The translations under genes and the position numbers were made by a program. Source: Gammaproteobacteria bacterium (GTDB taxonomy: Bacteria; Pseudomonadota; Gammaproteobacteria; GCA-2400775). Taken from it: 32,456 nt of DNA. Under the pieces are notes generated by a model. It was not told the DNA's origin. It made no database searches and saw only the letters and a program-made list of their open reading frames with translations. The stretch is taken from positions 1 to 32,456 of the forward strand of contig JAESQP010000010.1 in the NCBI GenBank assembly GCA_016765075.1. The letters run 5' to 3'. Below, piece after piece: positions 1 through 10,716 of the stretch (position 1 is the first letter of the stretch; each line of letters opens with the position of its first letter).

Positions 1-348
1 ACGTATCGCTGACGCAATTTCGCTACTGCTACATTCCTTGGTGACATAGCCTTTAACGCCCGCCTCGAGCAAGCGTGAAGGATAAGGTTGCTCACCGTGG
101 ACCGTCACAGCGACAACACTCAACGTGGGCGCCAGCCTAAGCAGTCTGCGTGTCGCTTCGACACCACCAATGCCTGGCATGTTGATATCCATCAACACAA
201 CGTCAGGTAAATGCTCTCGAACCAGAGCGAGTGCTTCTTCACCGCTACTTGCCTCGACAACCACTTCGATATCATCGAAATCGCCAAGCAAACGCCTCAC
301 ACCCGCACGAACAAGCTCATGATCGTCAACCAGCATTACCCGAATCAT
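1..348 (-). CDS. uvrY: GacA/UvrY-type response regulator, N-terminal part (truncated by window edge)
   Basis: The first 116 codons are visible, starting at an ATG at 346-348 and running off the left edge. They form a complete receiver domain with the acidic pair D8/D9, phospho-acceptor D54 in a VLMDINMPG context, T82 and K104. The stretch reading IRVMLVDDHELVRAG, and the GIGGVEATRRLL segment after D54, are characteristic of the GacA/UvrY/SirA branch of the NarL family. The C-terminal LuxR-type HTH would lie outside the window. In this family the phosphorylated regulator, driven by the BarA/GacS kinase, activates CsrB-type small RNAs; that role is inferred. uvrC usually follows this gene, which cannot be checked here. 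Confidence 0.85.
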   Translation of the reverse strand, partial: MIRVMLVDDHELVRAGVRRLLGDFDDIEVVVEASSGEEALALVREHLPDVVLMDINMPGIGGVEATRRLLRLAPTLSVVAVTVHGEQPYPSRLLEAGVKGYVTKECSSSEIASAIR

Positions 349-493
349 CTACTTCTACCCTTGGTTTTCGTGGCGCACCGAGCGCAACACCCTAAAATCA
401 TTACGTCAGGCATCAGTCTTGATTTTTAGCTCAATAAGTCTCTTTTCATTAAAAGCAATACTGTCAGCAGTACAGACACTCCATATACTGCCT

Positions 494-516
494 AAAAAAA
501 ACACCTTATCAGGTGT
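494..516 (-). terminator. Rho-independent terminator (distal)
   Basis: On the minus strand a perfect 6-bp stem (ACACCT, loop GATA, AGGTGT) is followed by seven T. It lies downstream of the duplicated tRNA-Ser 3' end and would stop transcription coming from the tRNA side before uvrY. Confidence 0.7.
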
Positions 517-517
517 A

Positions 518-668
518 TTTTCAGATATATGGCGGAAAGGGAGGGATTGCTCGCGTACCCGCTCGCCCTTCGGGTCGCCGTCACCGCGCTCCAAGCCGCT
601 AGGCGTCTTGGTCGAACCACCATTTAGATCCGGGGGTTCAAATCCACCATATACCAACTATCTGAAAA
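518..668 (-). repeat. Decayed duplication of the tRNA-Ser 3' end, with an inverted-repeat border
   Basis: Positions 519-548 match the tRNA-Ser 3' end and its flank at 688-717 in 27 of 30 bases, including the CCA end. Each copy is followed on the minus strand by its own terminator-like hairpin, so tRNA end plus terminator is present twice. The 518-536 end is also repeated in inverted form at 643-668, with a 7-nt insertion. Between the two lies about 95 bp of G+C-rich sequence with a CCCTTCGGG motif and a GGGGGTTCAAATCC stretch resembling a tRNA T-arm. It could be a decayed second tRNA-Ser or the scar of an insertion at the tRNA 3' end. It fills most of the 349-698 gap, and I see no convincing gene there. 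Confidence 0.55.
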
Positions 669-686
669 CACACCCTAGCGGGCGTG
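665..686 (-). terminator. Probable terminator directly after tRNA-Ser
   Basis: The minus strand has a 7-bp stem (CACGCCC/GGGTGTG with one G-T pair) and a GCTA loop, followed by TTTT. It starts 13 nt after the CCA end of tRNA-Ser. The T tract is short, so it may be weak. Confidence 0.5.
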
Positions 687-698
687 CTTTCAGATAGT

Positions 699-786
699 TG
701 GCGGAGAGGGAGGGATTCGAACCCCCGGAAGGTTGCCCTTCAACGGTTTTCAAGACCGCCGCTTTCGACCACTCAGCCACCTCTCC
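699..786 (-). tRNA. tRNA-Ser (anticodon UGA)
   Basis: This is an 88-nt class II tRNA. The acceptor stem GGAGAGG pairs with CCTCTCC, followed by discriminator G and an encoded CCA. The anticodon loop CTTGAAA gives UGA, reading UCA and related serine codons. A long variable arm is present, as expected for tRNA-Ser, and the T-arm contains GGTTCGAATCC. Two terminator-like hairpins and a partial copy of its 3' end follow on the same strand. Confidence 0.95.
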
Positions 787-961
787 GAAACTTTTACTCA
801 AACTTCGAGTCCGAAGAAAGTACTAGGCTTTTTAAGACTTTGCAAGCCAAGACACACTTGAAAGTGACAAAATCGAACATATATTTTTGTCAAGCTTGGA
901 AATGAATTCATTTGTCGATAAAATGAGACGATACAAAACATTATCAACGGAGTACTCAATA

Positions 962-1624
962 ATGAATGTTATAAGTTCTAATGCTGCACTCAGCGGTGTA
1001 GTGGTCAATAAGGTACTGCGTAATACCTTTACGTTACTGGCAATGACTTTGCTGTTTAGTGCCGTCACTGCGGGTGCCTCGATGGCATTGAATGTGCCCT
1101 TTATGGTCAGCCTTGGTTGTTCTGTGGCCGCATTGGGTATGCTGTGGTTCGTGATTCCCCGTGTTGCCAATTCGTCCATGGGGCTGGTTGCTGTGTTTGC
1201 TACCACTGGCTTGCTTGGCTTTGGTCTGGGTCCGATCTTGAATCACTATCTGGCGCTACCTAATGGCAGCCAACTGATCATGACCGCTATGGGCGGCACC
1301 GCTGTTATCTTTTTAGGTCTGGCCGGTTATGCATTAACGACACGCAAAAATTTCCGCTTTATGGGCGCCTTCCTTTTCGTCGGCATTCTCGTCGCCTTCC
1401 TGGCCGGAATTGGCGCAATGGTCTTTAATATGCCTGGCCTGTCCCTGGCTGTATCAGCGATGTTTGTGCTGTTGATGTCTGGCTTGATTCTGTATCAGAT
1501 GAGCGAAATTATACATGGTGGCGAAACCAATTATATTCTGGCAACTGTCACGCTCTATGTGGCAATTTACAATATGTTCACTAGCCTACTACACTTATTG
1601 GGTGCCTTTGGTGGTAGAGACTAA
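962..1624 (+). CDS. yccA: YccA-like Bax inhibitor-1 family membrane protein
   Basis: The protein has 220 residues and about seven hydrophobic segments. It matches the E. coli YccA pattern closely: VNKVLRNTFTLLAMTL near the start, GLGPILNHYL in the middle, TTRKNFRFMG, then SEIIHGGETNYILATVTLYVAIYNMFTSLL at the C-terminus. YccA interacts with and modulates the membrane protease FtsH in E. coli; the same role is inferred here. I chose the ATG at 962 because a CGGAG ribosome-binding site lies about 9 nt upstream and the length then fits YccA (219 aa). An in-frame upstream ATG at 902 would add an untypical tail. It converges on cysG with a shared terminator between them. Confidence 0.9.
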   Translation: MNVISSNAALSGVVVNKVLRNTFTLLAMTLLFSAVTAGASMALNVPFMVSLGCSVAALGMLWFVIPRVANSSMGLVAVFATTGLLGFGLGPILNHYLALPNGSQLIMTAMGGTAVIFLGLAGYALTTRKNFRFMGAFLFVGILVAFLAGIGAMVFNMPGLSLAVSAMFVLLMSGLILYQMSEIIHGGETNYILATVTLYVAIYNMFTSLLHLLGAFGGRD

Positions 1625-1648
1625 ACGCTAACACACTGTAGTAACGGC

Positions 1649-1686
1649 AAAAAGCCCGGCCATTACATAATGAGCTGGGCTTTTTT
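1649..1686. terminator. Bidirectional terminator between yccA and cysG
   Basis: AAAAAGCCCGGC and GCTGGGCTTTTTT form an 11-12 bp stem flanked by A and T tracts on both sides. It can therefore end transcription from yccA (plus) and from cysG (minus). Confidence 0.85.
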
Positions 1687-1729
1687 ATAAGCAGCCGAAA
1701 ATTCGGAAAACCAAAAATTAATCAGCAGT

Positions 1730-3121
1730 CTAGCCACCAAACCAATTCAAACTGCCATGCAAATTTACCACCTCACCAATAATGGTCAGTGTCGGCGCAT
1801 GGATCTCTTTCCCCTCAATCTTATTAGCCAAGCTTGCCAGGGTCGCTATAATCACATCCTGATCAACCGTTGTGCCACGTGACACCAAGGCCACTGGGGT
1901 GTCATGCGACATGCCATGCTCGATTAACTTATTACACAGCACATCGATATTGGTCAAGCTCATATAGACGACGACCGTTTGCTGTGGCTGCACTAATTGC
2001 GACCAGTTAAGCTGTAGCTCGCCTTCTTTCAAATGGCCCGTAACAAACACCACCGATTGTGCATAATCACGATGTGTTAACGGAATGCCGGCATAGCAAG
2101 CACAACCTGAAGCAGCCGTAATTCCAGGCACAATCTGAAAAGGTATGCCTTGCTCTGCCAGCGTCTCTACCTCTTCACCACCGCGACCAAAAATAAACGG
2201 GTCACCGCCCTTAAGACGTAGTACACGCTTACCTTCAAGCGCTAAACGCGCCAAGGTTGCATTAATTTCTTCTTGTCGTACAACGTGATAAGAGCGACGC
2301 TTACCGACGTAGATGCGTTCTGCCTCACGCCTAACCAAGTTTAGAATTTCCGGTGCGATTAATCGGTCATACAAGACTACATCCGCCTGTTGCATCAGGC
2401 GCAAAGCACGAAAACTCAATAAATCAGGATCACCCGGACCAGCACCCACCAAATAGACTTCACCACATTGCACGTCCTTAGCGTTGACCAGCGCTTGCTC
2501 AATTAATTGTTCTGCATCAGCGTCTCGTCCACTGAATACCAATTCACTGACAGGGCCTTGCAACAGCTTCTCCCAAAAGCCACGGCGTGCCTGGGGTAAT
2601 GTTATTTTTTTTCTTAGCTTATGACGAAACTTGGCGATTAACTCCGCCAAATGCCCATAGCGTGAGGGAATCAAGGTTTCCAAGCGTGCGCGCAGCAAAC
2701 GTGCTAAAACTGGAGAGCGTGCACCACTGGACACCGCAATCACAACCGGATCACGGTCAACAATGCTGGGTAATATCACACTGCATAAATCAGGCGCATC
2801 AACCACGTTAACAGGCACGGCAAGCGTATTGGCTTGCGCTGCGACATGTCGATTAACCGCGGCATTATCTGTCGCAGCTATAATCAATCGATAACCACCC
2901 TCGATACTTGTAATATCAGTATCCTGGTATTCGCGCGCGATATAATCTAGCGCCTTACCATCTACCAAAGTTTGTAAGTGAGTCGATAAGTGCGGGGCAA
3001 TGACCGTAATTCTAGCGCCAGCACGCAATAAAGCCACAGCTTTACGTGCAGCAACCGCACCACCACCAACAATCAAACATGGTGTATCAGTCAGCTTGGT
3101 GAATAAAGGGAAATAATCCAT
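1730..3121 (-). CDS. cysG: Siroheme synthase CysG (methyltransferase / dehydrogenase / ferrochelatase)
   Basis: The 463-residue length is typical of the fused enzyme. The N-terminal half (about 1-215) carries the NAD-binding GGGAVAARKAVALL and is the precorrin-2 dehydrogenase/sirohydrochlorin ferrochelatase. The C-terminal half (about 216-463) is the uroporphyrinogen III methyltransferase, with VYLVGAGPGDPDLLSFRA, VLYDRL and LKGGDPFIFGRGGEE. The enzyme makes siroheme, the cofactor of sulfite and nitrite reductases, in the cytoplasm. It is the last gene of the ftsK-to-cysG block, 52 bp after serS, an order also found in Pseudomonas. Confidence 0.97.
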   Translation of the reverse strand: MDYFPLFTKLTDTPCLIVGGGAVAARKAVALLRAGARITVIAPHLSTHLQTLVDGKALDYIAREYQDTDITSIEGGYRLIIAATDNAAVNRHVAAQANTLAVPVNVVDAPDLCSVILPSIVDRDPVVIAVSSGARSPVLARLLRARLETLIPSRYGHLAELIAKFRHKLRKKITLPQARRGFWEKLLQGPVSELVFSGRDADAEQLIEQALVNAKDVQCGEVYLVGAGPGDPDLLSFRALRLMQQADVVLYDRLIAPEILNLVRREAERIYVGKRRSYHVVRQEEINATLARLALEGKRVLRLKGGDPFIFGRGGEEVETLAEQGIPFQIVPGITAASGCACYAGIPLTHRDYAQSVVFVTGHLKEGELQLNWSQLVQPQQTVVVYMSLTNIDVLCNKLIEHGMSHDTPVALVSRGTTVDQDVIIATLASLANKIEGKEIHAPTLTIIGEVVNLHGSLNWFGG

Positions 3122-3173
3122 ACACTTTTAAAATTCTTGGCGTCAAAACGCTCTAGACTAAAACTTTCGAGCT

Positions 3174-4493
<1,320 letters not shown>

Positions 4494-4511
4494 TTATAAG
4501 TTAGCGTACTG

Positions 4512-4775
4512 GTGCTCTATTAATGTGATAATTACGAATTCAGCGTTGCTGTGGGGTTTCGCAGCAAGGCGCAGTGCGAAGGCAAGGGTTGTGCCCTTGT
4601 CGAGCACTGCAACGCAGCGGCGAAACCCCACAGCAACGCCCTTCGGGTTAGCGTGTCAATACCCACGGACTGCGTTACGCCTCTTGATAAGGGAGCCACC
4701 CTTATCTGCAAGACGCGCCTTGCCGTGGGCATTGACAAGCTAACTGAACTCGCAATTATCACATTAATAGAACAC
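4512..4775. repeat. Element A: nested inverted repeat with two hairpin arms and a CCTTCGG linker
   Basis: The outer stem is a 32-bp near-perfect inverted repeat (4512-4543 with 4744-4775). Inside it, arm 1 is a perfect 20-bp stem (4543-4562 with 4620-4639). The 7-nt linker CCTTCGG (4640-4646) leads to arm 2, a 22-bp near-perfect stem (4647-4668 with 4723-4744). The loops contain further small hairpins, for example CAAGGG/CCCTTG. Arm 1 holds AAGGCG and CAACGCAG; arm 2 holds their reverse complements CTGCGTT and CGCCTTG, so the two arms are inverted relatives. The right outer arm contains the last codons and the stop of crcB. The element fills most of the crcB-serS gap. It has the same layout as element B at 28788-29079. 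Confidence 0.85.
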
Positions 4776-5138
4776 TAGACGCGCGACGAAAAACCCTAGC
4801 CATGCTGCAGCAATACAGGTGACGACACTGATAATGCTGTTTAACCCAGCTTTAGCCAATTCACCTGCTTCCAATAAATGCACTGTCTCCAGCGAAAATG
4901 TAGAGAAGGTGGTGAAAGAACCCAGCAGCCCTACCAAAATAAAGCCACGCATCACACTGTCCAAAGCCAGTTTTTCCATCAGAATTATATATACGATACC
5001 AGCCATCAACGAACCAATGACATTAACGAGTAAAGTGCCATAAGGGAAGCCTGTACCCCACATCTGCACCCAGCCAAGCAAAACATAACGTAGCACCGCA
5101 CCTAAAGCGCCACCTATAGCAATCGCGACGATCATCAT
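4764..5138 (-). CDS. crcB: Fluoride channel CrcB/Fluc
   Basis: This is a 124-residue protein with four membrane segments, the usual size of Fluc subunits. Family motifs are GGALGAVLRYVLL near the N-terminus, GTLLVNVIGSL (with the pore Asn) and GLLGSFTTFSTFSLE. Fluc works as an antiparallel dimer that exports F-. The gene starts 13 bp after rarA in the same operon. No crcB riboswitch is possible directly upstream because rarA coding sequence is there. The final three codons and stop lie in the outer arm of repeat element A. Two adjacent ATG codons (5138 and 5135) could both serve as start. Confidence 0.95.
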   Translation of the reverse strand: MMIVAIAIGGALGAVLRYVLLGWVQMWGTGFPYGTLLVNVIGSLMAGIVYIILMEKLALDSVMRGFILVGLLGSFTTFSTFSLETVHLLEAGELAKAGLNSIISVVTCIAAAWLGFFVARLVFY

Positions 5139-5151
5139 ACTGTGATCGTAC

Positions 5152-6492
5152 TCATTTCGCTGATTTATCGAGGCAGCGTAAATACGCTAGGCGCTCGTTA
5201 ATTTTGATCTCCATACCACGATTAACGGGTTCATAATATCGCGGCTTGTGTTTCATTTCTTCAGGAAAATAATTTTCGCCCGCCGCGTAGCCATCAGGCT
5301 CATCATGAGCGTAGCGATAGGCGTGACCATAACCCATGTCTTTCATTAATTTAGTTGGCGCATTGCGCAGATGATTTGGCACTGGGTAAGACGGCTGCGA
5401 TTTTACCTCTCGGCGCGCCTGATTATAGGCCTTGTAGACGGCATTGCTCTTCGGTGCTGAGGCCAGATAACTAATGGCTTGGGCAATAGCCAATTCGCCC
5501 TCCGGACTACCCAGGCGCTCTTGCACTTGCCAGGCGTTGAGCGCCAAATTTAGTGCTCGTGGATCGGCATTACCAATATCTTCGCTGGCCATACGCACGA
5601 CTCGACGAGCGATATAGAGTGGATCACAACCGCCATCAAGCATACGGGCAAACCAGTATAAGGACGCATCGGGGTCTGAACCGCGCACCGACTTATGTAG
5701 TGCGGATATTTGATCGTAGAAGGCTTCACCCGATTTATCAAAGCGGCGTAATTCAGCACTCGCGACTTCATTAAATACCGCCTCATCAATATGCCAAGCT
5801 TGCTCGCCAGACATCACACAGCGTGCTGCCACTTCTAAAATATTGAGTGCGCGGCGGGCATCGCCATCGGCAGAGCGAGAAATTTGTTTGGCGACAGTAT
5901 CTGCTATCGAAACCTGACCAGCAAACCCTCTATCGCAATCGTTCAACGCATGCTGAATTAAATGTACCAGGTCTTGCTCAACCAGAGATTTAAAGACATA
6001 CACTTGCGTACGAGACAACAGTGCATTATTTAAGGCAAAAGAAGGGTTTTCTGTTGTCGCACCGATCAAGATAAAAGTACCGTCTTCAACGAAGGGTAGC
6101 AGGGCATCTTGTTGCGATTTATTAAAGCGATGAACCTCATCAATAAAAAGAATTGTTACGCGTTGATACTGGTCTCGGCTGAGTTGCGCCTGCGAAACCG
6201 CGTCGCGGATATTTTTCACACCCGCCATGACCGCCGACAGCGTGATAAATTGCGCATCGACACATGATGCCATTAACCGTGCGCAAGTGGTTTTACCGGT
6301 ACCGGGTGGCCCCCAGAAAATTATCGAATGCAAGCGACCACTATCGATTAACTGTTTGAGTGGTTTACCGTCTGCCAGTAGGTGTTGTTGACCTGCAAAC
6401 TCATCGAGGCATTGTGGCCGCATTCGATCAGCCAAAGGTTGATCGAAATTAAATAAATCCACCGTGGATTTGGCTGGGGGTTTGGCGGGCAC
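5152..6492 (-). CDS. rarA: Replication-associated recombination protein A (RarA/MgsA)
   Basis: This 446-residue AAA+ ATPase carries Walker [18 protein letters not shown], Walker [21 protein letters not shown], sensor 1 GATTENPSF and an [14 protein letters not shown] arginine-finger/sensor 2 region. The C-terminal tetramerisation part reads [27 protein letters not shown]. RarA acts at stalled replication forks. The start is a GTG only 3 bp after the lolA stop, so translation is probably coupled. Confidence 0.96.
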   Translation of the reverse strand: MPAKPPAKSTVDLFNFDQPLADRMRPQCLDEFAGQQHLLADGKPLKQLIDSGRLHSIIFWGPPGTGKTTCARLMASCVDAQFITLSAVMAGVKNIRDAVSQAQLSRDQYQRVTILFIDEVHRFNKSQQDALLPFVEDGTFILIGATTENPSFALNNALLSRTQVYVFKSLVEQDLVHLIQHALNDCDRGFAGQVSIADTVAKQISRSADGDARRALNILEVAARCVMSGEQAWHIDEAVFNEVASAELRRFDKSGEAFYDQISALHKSVRGSDPDASLYWFARMLDGGCDPLYIARRVVRMASEDIGNADPRALNLALNAWQVQERLGSPEGELAIAQAISYLASAPKSNAVYKAYNQARREVKSQPSYPVPNHLRNAPTKLMKDMGYGHAYRYAHDEPDGYAAGENYFPEEMKHKPRYYEPVNRGMEIKINERLAYLRCLDKSAK

Positions 6493-6495
6493 GGC

Positions 6496-7146
6496 TCAAA
6501 ACAGACCAGGATCGCTAATAACCTCGACACCCTCTGGCTGCTGAAATTCGAACTCGTCTTCAGCAAGCGCAATATTGGCTTCGATATCGATAAACTCTAA
6601 CTGGGTGTGATGACCAAAATCATCAGAGAAACGCACCACCTTTAAGCCAGACCCATCAAAACCGAGCTGGATCGATTCATAAGCACTATCTTGATCAAGC
6701 GGTTGCAACAACAACCATTCATGCTCGCTGTCAGCAATAACAAGATCACTTACAATAAAACGCTCAAAAACACTGATATCGCCAGACAAGAGTAATGCGG
6801 GTGTCTGCCCTACTCCAGCCTCATAAGGCTTAATTGTCACCTGATCTAAATCTGGCTCGTAAATCCACAAACGTTTACCGTTGGTAATGATTTGCTGCGC
6901 ATAGGGCAAGGTATAGTCCCAACGAAAACGACCAGGGCGCAACATGGCCATAGTCCCTTCTGACTTATCAACCACGGTGCCATTGTCATCAATAACGGTT
7001 TGTACAAAGCCAGCACGCATACTATTAAGGTCAACCACAAAGCGATCTAACTTATCTTTGGCCTCATCAGCATTCACTGCACTAACCATCAGTGAAAATA
7101 CCAACGTAAGAAATATATACTGACTTATTGAGGTTCTAAATATCAT
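6496..7146 (-). CDS. lolA: Outer-membrane lipoprotein carrier protein LolA
   Basis: The 216-residue protein has a cleavable signal peptide ending near VSAVNADEA. The mature part is a LolA beta-barrel with MRAGFVQTVIDDNGTVVDKSEGTMAMLRPGRFRWDYTLPYAQQIITNGKRLWIYEPDLDQVT, all in family order. LolA carries lipoproteins across the periplasm from LolCDE to LolB. A GAGGG ribosome-binding site precedes the ATG by about 6 nt. It begins 12 bp after ftsK and ends 3 bp before rarA, the conserved ftsK-lolA-rarA order. Confidence 0.93.
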   Translation of the reverse strand: MIFRTSISQYIFLTLVFSLMVSAVNADEAKDKLDRFVVDLNSMRAGFVQTVIDDNGTVVDKSEGTMAMLRPGRFRWDYTLPYAQQIITNGKRLWIYEPDLDQVTIKPYEAGVGQTPALLLSGDISVFERFIVSDLVIADSEHEWLLLQPLDQDSAYESIQLGFDGSGLKVVRFSDDFGHHTQLEFIDIEANIALAEDEFEFQQPEGVEVISDPGLF

Positions 7147-7158
7147 GGCTTACCCTCG

Positions 7159-9459
7159 TTATTTAGGTGGTGGTGGCGCTAACACTTCGCGCGAGCCATT
7201 TGACTGCATTGGTCCTACCACCCCTGTTTGCTCCATGGTCTCGACCAAACGTGCAGAACGGTTATAACCTACTTTTAGACGTCTTTGTAAACCCGATATC
7301 GATGCCCGTCGTGTCTCGGTAACAATCGCCACGGCCTCATCGTAAAGCTCGTCCATTTCGACATCGTCAAACTGACTGCCAAGCGTGATACCTGAATTTC
7401 CGCCCATTAAGGCTTCAACATAATTCGGCGCGCCATTGCTTTTTATTTGTTTAACGACCTTATGTACTTCGTGATCGGCAACAAAGGCTCCGTGAACCCG
7501 AACAGGTATGGCAGTGCCCGGCGGCAAATATAACATGTCACCTTGACCTAACAATTGTTCTGCACCCGTCTGATCAAGAATCGTGCGAGAATCAATTTTA
7601 GAAGACACTTGAAACGCGATACGTGTAGGAATATTCGCCTTGATTAAACCAGTAATCACGTCAACCGAAGGTCGCTGTGTTGCAACAATTAAATGAATAC
7701 CGGCAGCACGTGCTTTTTGCGCCAGACGCGCTATCAATTCTTCAACCTTTTTACCCACCACCATAATCATGTCAGCGAACTCATCGATAACGACGACAAT
7801 ATGCGGTAGATGGTAGAGCATTGGCATTTCTTCACCCGCTGGAACTTGTGTAACCAGTGGATCAGCAATCGGCTCACCCGCATCGATTGCGTCTTTGACC
7901 TTACGGTTGTAACCCGCCAGATTGCGTACACCTAATGCCGCCATGCGTGCATAACGCAGCTCCATCTCAGCGACGCACCAACGCAGGGAGTTGGCCGCCT
8001 CTTTCATGTCAGTAACAACAGGCGCCAATAAATGCGGAATATCATCGTAAACAGAAAGCTCTAACATCTTCGGATCAATCATAATCATGCGTACGTCTGC
8101 CGGTGTCGCGTTATATAACAGACTAAGCACCATTGCATTAACGCCCACTGACTTACCGGAACCCGTTGTCCCAGCAACCAGCAAATGTGGCATACGGGCC
8201 AGATCAACAACGACGGGTTGACCAGCAATATCCTTGCCTAGCGCCAAGGCCAGGGGCGACTTTGAATCGTCGTATTGTTTCGAGCATAATATTTCGCTAA
8301 GGCGCACAATTTCTCGGTGCTCGTTTGGAATCTCCAGACCAATAACCGGTTTGCCGGGAATCACTTCAACGATACGAACACTGGTTACCGATAAAGATCG
8401 TGCTAAATCCTTTGACAGATTAACGATTTTGCTGACCTTAACACCGGCAGCAGGCTGCATTTCATAGCGTGTGACGACAGGCCCAGGCAACACAGAAACG
8501 ACTTCAACATCGACACCAAAATCGCGTAGCTTCAATTCAACCTGTCGCGACATAGCGGCCAGGGATTCATGCGACACAGAGTGTTTTGGCTTTTCTGCCG
8601 CATCCAACAATGATAAGGGTGGCAAATCAGTATTAACCGTCGGCTCAAACAAAGGCACTTGGCGCTCTTTTTCAGGACGCGGGCTTGGCTCTGGTATTGT
8701 CATCACAGGCTCAATACGTACTGGCTGACGTTGCTGGGCACGCTGAGTTTCTTCACGAATCACTTCATCGCGCTGACGCCGCACAGCAAACTGACGCCAT
8801 TGATCGATAGCGCGAAAAAAATAATCTTTCGCAACAACAAAACCACGCAAAGTCCATTGACCCGTGAAGTCGATCAGCCCAACCCAAGACAAGCGCGTAA
8901 ATAACGTCACACCAGCTAAAAACAAAGCCAACAAAAAGAGGGTTGAACCAGTAACTTTGAACAAACCAATCAACTTTGATGAGACTGCATCACCGAGTAT
9001 GCCGCCAGCATCATGCGGCAAACGACCCAAGGCCATACCGAAACGCATCGAGGCTAAGGCCGCGCCAGCAGTTAACGCTAAAAAAAATCCCCCTGCACGC
9101 AACCATAGCTCATTGATATCGAACGCAGCGATTTGATCCTTGCTACCGGAATAGATCAACCAGGCGCTATAGGCAATCATCATCGGCAGCAAATAAGCAA
9201 GATAACCAAACAGATAGAGAAAAACATCGGCAAACCAGGCGCCCACGACACCACCACGGTTAACGATCTCACCGCTACCGCCACTTTGCGACCAACCTGG
9301 GTCGCTGGGATTAAAGCTAACCAGCGCAATCAATAGGTAAGCAGCGATCGCAAGCAGGACAAACAAGGCCCCCTCGCGCACGCCACGACCAATATGCGTG
9401 GTGACTAATTCTGAACGTGCTTTTTTTGGTGTTGCCTGAGCCAAGTTTTTAGGAGCCAA
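7159..9459 (-). CDS. ftsK: DNA translocase FtsK
   Basis: The 766-residue protein has four N-terminal membrane segments (about 30-190), a short Pro/Gln/Arg-rich linker (about 230-290), and the motor domain. Walker A is [14 protein letters not shown] (G430-S437) and Walker B is [11 protein letters not shown] (D559/E560). The C-terminal winged-helix gamma domain at about 695-755 ([26 protein letters not shown]) recognises KOPS sites. It pumps chromosome DNA at the division septum and activates XerCD. The linker is short compared with E. coli (1329 aa). No ATG lies upstream of the first membrane segment. The chosen start is a TTG two codons after a stop; a second TTG at 9444 is equally possible. 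Confidence 0.96.
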   Translation of the reverse strand: MAPKNLAQATPKKARSELVTTHIGRGVREGALFVLLAIAAYLLIALVSFNPSDPGWSQSGGSGEIVNRGGVVGAWFADVFLYLFGYLAYLLPMMIAYSAWLIYSGSKDQIAAFDINELWLRAGGFFLALTAGAALASMRFGMALGRLPHDAGGILGDAVSSKLIGLFKVTGSTLFLLALFLAGVTLFTRLSWVGLIDFTGQWTLRGFVVAKDYFFRAIDQWRQFAVRRQRDEVIREETQRAQQRQPVRIEPVMTIPEPSPRPEKERQVPLFEPTVNTDLPPLSLLDAAEKPKHSVSHESLAAMSRQVELKLRDFGVDVEVVSVLPGPVVTRYEMQPAAGVKVSKIVNLSKDLARSLSVTSVRIVEVIPGKPVIGLEIPNEHREIVRLSEILCSKQYDDSKSPLALALGKDIAGQPVVVDLARMPHLLVAGTTGSGKSVGVNAMVLSLLYNATPADVRMIMIDPKMLELSVYDDIPHLLAPVVTDMKEAANSLRWCVAEMELRYARMAALGVRNLAGYNRKVKDAIDAGEPIADPLVTQVPAGEEMPMLYHLPHIVVVIDEFADMIMVVGKKVEELIARLAQKARAAGIHLIVATQRPSVDVITGLIKANIPTRIAFQVSSKIDSRTILDQTGAEQLLGQGDMLYLPPGTAIPVRVHGAFVADHEVHKVVKQIKSNGAPNYVEALMGGNSGITLGSQFDDVEMDELYDEAVAIVTETRRASISGLQRRLKVGYNRSARLVETMEQTGVVGPMQSNGSREVLAPPPPK

Positions 9460-9541
9460 GTTTTAGTGTGATTCAACGAATGTTTGATACGTAACGTATC
9501 ATCGTATTATATAGCGAAGTCTGACTCTTTGTTGGTCTTAA

Positions 9542-10600
9542 CTAATCTATCAATGCCGAATGAACAATTTTACCCTGATCAACATTAATACCACCGACCA
9601 AATCATGATATTGGCGCCAATTGGCTTGACATAGCCTTAATAGTGGCTCAACGATAACCGCCGACAGCGCCTGACTTGCACTGCGGGGCACTGCACCCGG
9701 TATATTTGTCACAGCAAAATGAATGACACCATCAACAGTATATGTTGGCGCATCGTAGCTGGTTGGCCGTGATGTCTCGATACAGCCGCCCTGATCAATG
9801 GCAATATCGACAATCACACTGCCAGCAGACATCGCTTTAACCGTCTTGGCGCTGACCACATGTGGCGCACGCTGACCAGCAAGCAATACTGCCCCCACCA
9901 CCAAATCAGCACTTATTACCGCTTGTTGCACCGTATCCGGGTAGGCATACAGCGCGGTAACATTCGCAGCCAAAGCACGTGCACGCTCAAGTGGCTGACG
10001 CTGACGATCAAAAACGATCACCTCAGCACCCATAGCTGCTGCCATCGATGCCGCATTAAAACCCGCCGTACCCGCACCAATAATAACCACTCGACCACGT
10101 TCTGAGCCAGCCACCCCGCCCAGCAAAATACCTTTCCCGCCTTGTGAGTAGTGCAGCAAATTGGTTCCAACCTGAATAGCAATACGACCCGCGATATCAC
10201 TCATTGGCGCTAACAGGGGTAGACGACCTGACTCATCGCGTACTGTTTCGAAAGCGATGGCCGTCACGCCTTGACGAGCCAAGGCATTGGCCAATTTGTC
10301 ATTGGTGGCAAGATGCAAGTAACTAAAAAGAAGGTGATCTGATCCTAGGTGAACAAGCTCCTCGGCAATGGGTTCTTTCACTTTAACGATGAGTTGCGCT
10401 TGAGCGTAAAGTGCAGCACTATCACCGACAATCTGAGCACCTGCAACAACATAAGCCGCATTATCGTAACCGCTTAACATGCCTGCATCAGATTCAACAA
10501 ATACCTGGTGACCGGCCACAACTAAACTAGCCACCGCCGCCGGCACTAACGCAACACGCCCTTCTCTTATCTTCAGTTCTCGTGGTATTCCGATTTCCAC
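9542..10600 (-). CDS. ald: Alanine dehydrogenase
   Basis: The 352 residues are slightly shorter than the usual 370 or so. Family motifs are MEIGIPRELKIREGRVALVPAA at the start, KVKEP (substrate lysine), SYLHLA (catalytic His), the NAD-binding VVIIGAGTAGFNAA, VDIAIDQGG (catalytic Asp) and HFAVTNIPGAVPRSAS. It interconverts L-alanine and pyruvate plus ammonia with NAD. The start is GTG with a strong AAGGAG site 8 nt upstream. It lies 82 bp before ftsK on the same strand and is divergent from the DJ-1-like gene. Confidence 0.93.
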   Translation of the reverse strand: MEIGIPRELKIREGRVALVPAAVASLVVAGHQVFVESDAGMLSGYDNAAYVVAGAQIVGDSAALYAQAQLIVKVKEPIAEELVHLGSDHLLFSYLHLATNDKLANALARQGVTAIAFETVRDESGRLPLLAPMSDIAGRIAIQVGTNLLHYSQGGKGILLGGVAGSERGRVVIIGAGTAGFNAASMAAAMGAEVIVFDRQRQPLERARALAANVTALYAYPDTVQQAVISADLVVGAVLLAGQRAPHVVSAKTVKAMSAGSVIVDIAIDQGGCIETSRPTSYDAPTYTVDGVIHFAVTNIPGAVPRSASQALSAVIVEPLLRLCQANWRQYHDLVGGINVDQGKIVHSALID

Positions 10601-10716
10601 TCTAGCGCTCCTTCAAAATCGTCATCTTACTCCTTCTTTTTGCCAAAGCGATGCCGTTAAGTTAGAGCCTGTTGACCAAAACACTCACAAATAATAGCTG
10701 TAGTAACATAGCGCTC

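Noticed and set aside
406-697. Reading frames of 83-92 codons over the tRNA-Ser duplication
   Set aside because: They read through tRNA-derived sequence and terminators; similar spurious proteins are common around tRNA genes.
4525-4778. Several overlapping reading frames on both strands across the crcB-serS gap
   Set aside because: They lie wholly within the inverted repeat of element A and owe their length to its structure; no family resemblance or ribosome-binding site.
5139-5151. Fluoride riboswitch before crcB
   Set aside because: Only 13 bp separates crcB from rarA, too little for the riboswitch, and no conserved core was seen.
8234-9336. Plus-strand frames of 67-90 codons opposite ftsK
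   Set aside because: Antisense shadows of a clear FtsK coding sequence; no start signals or recognisable domains.
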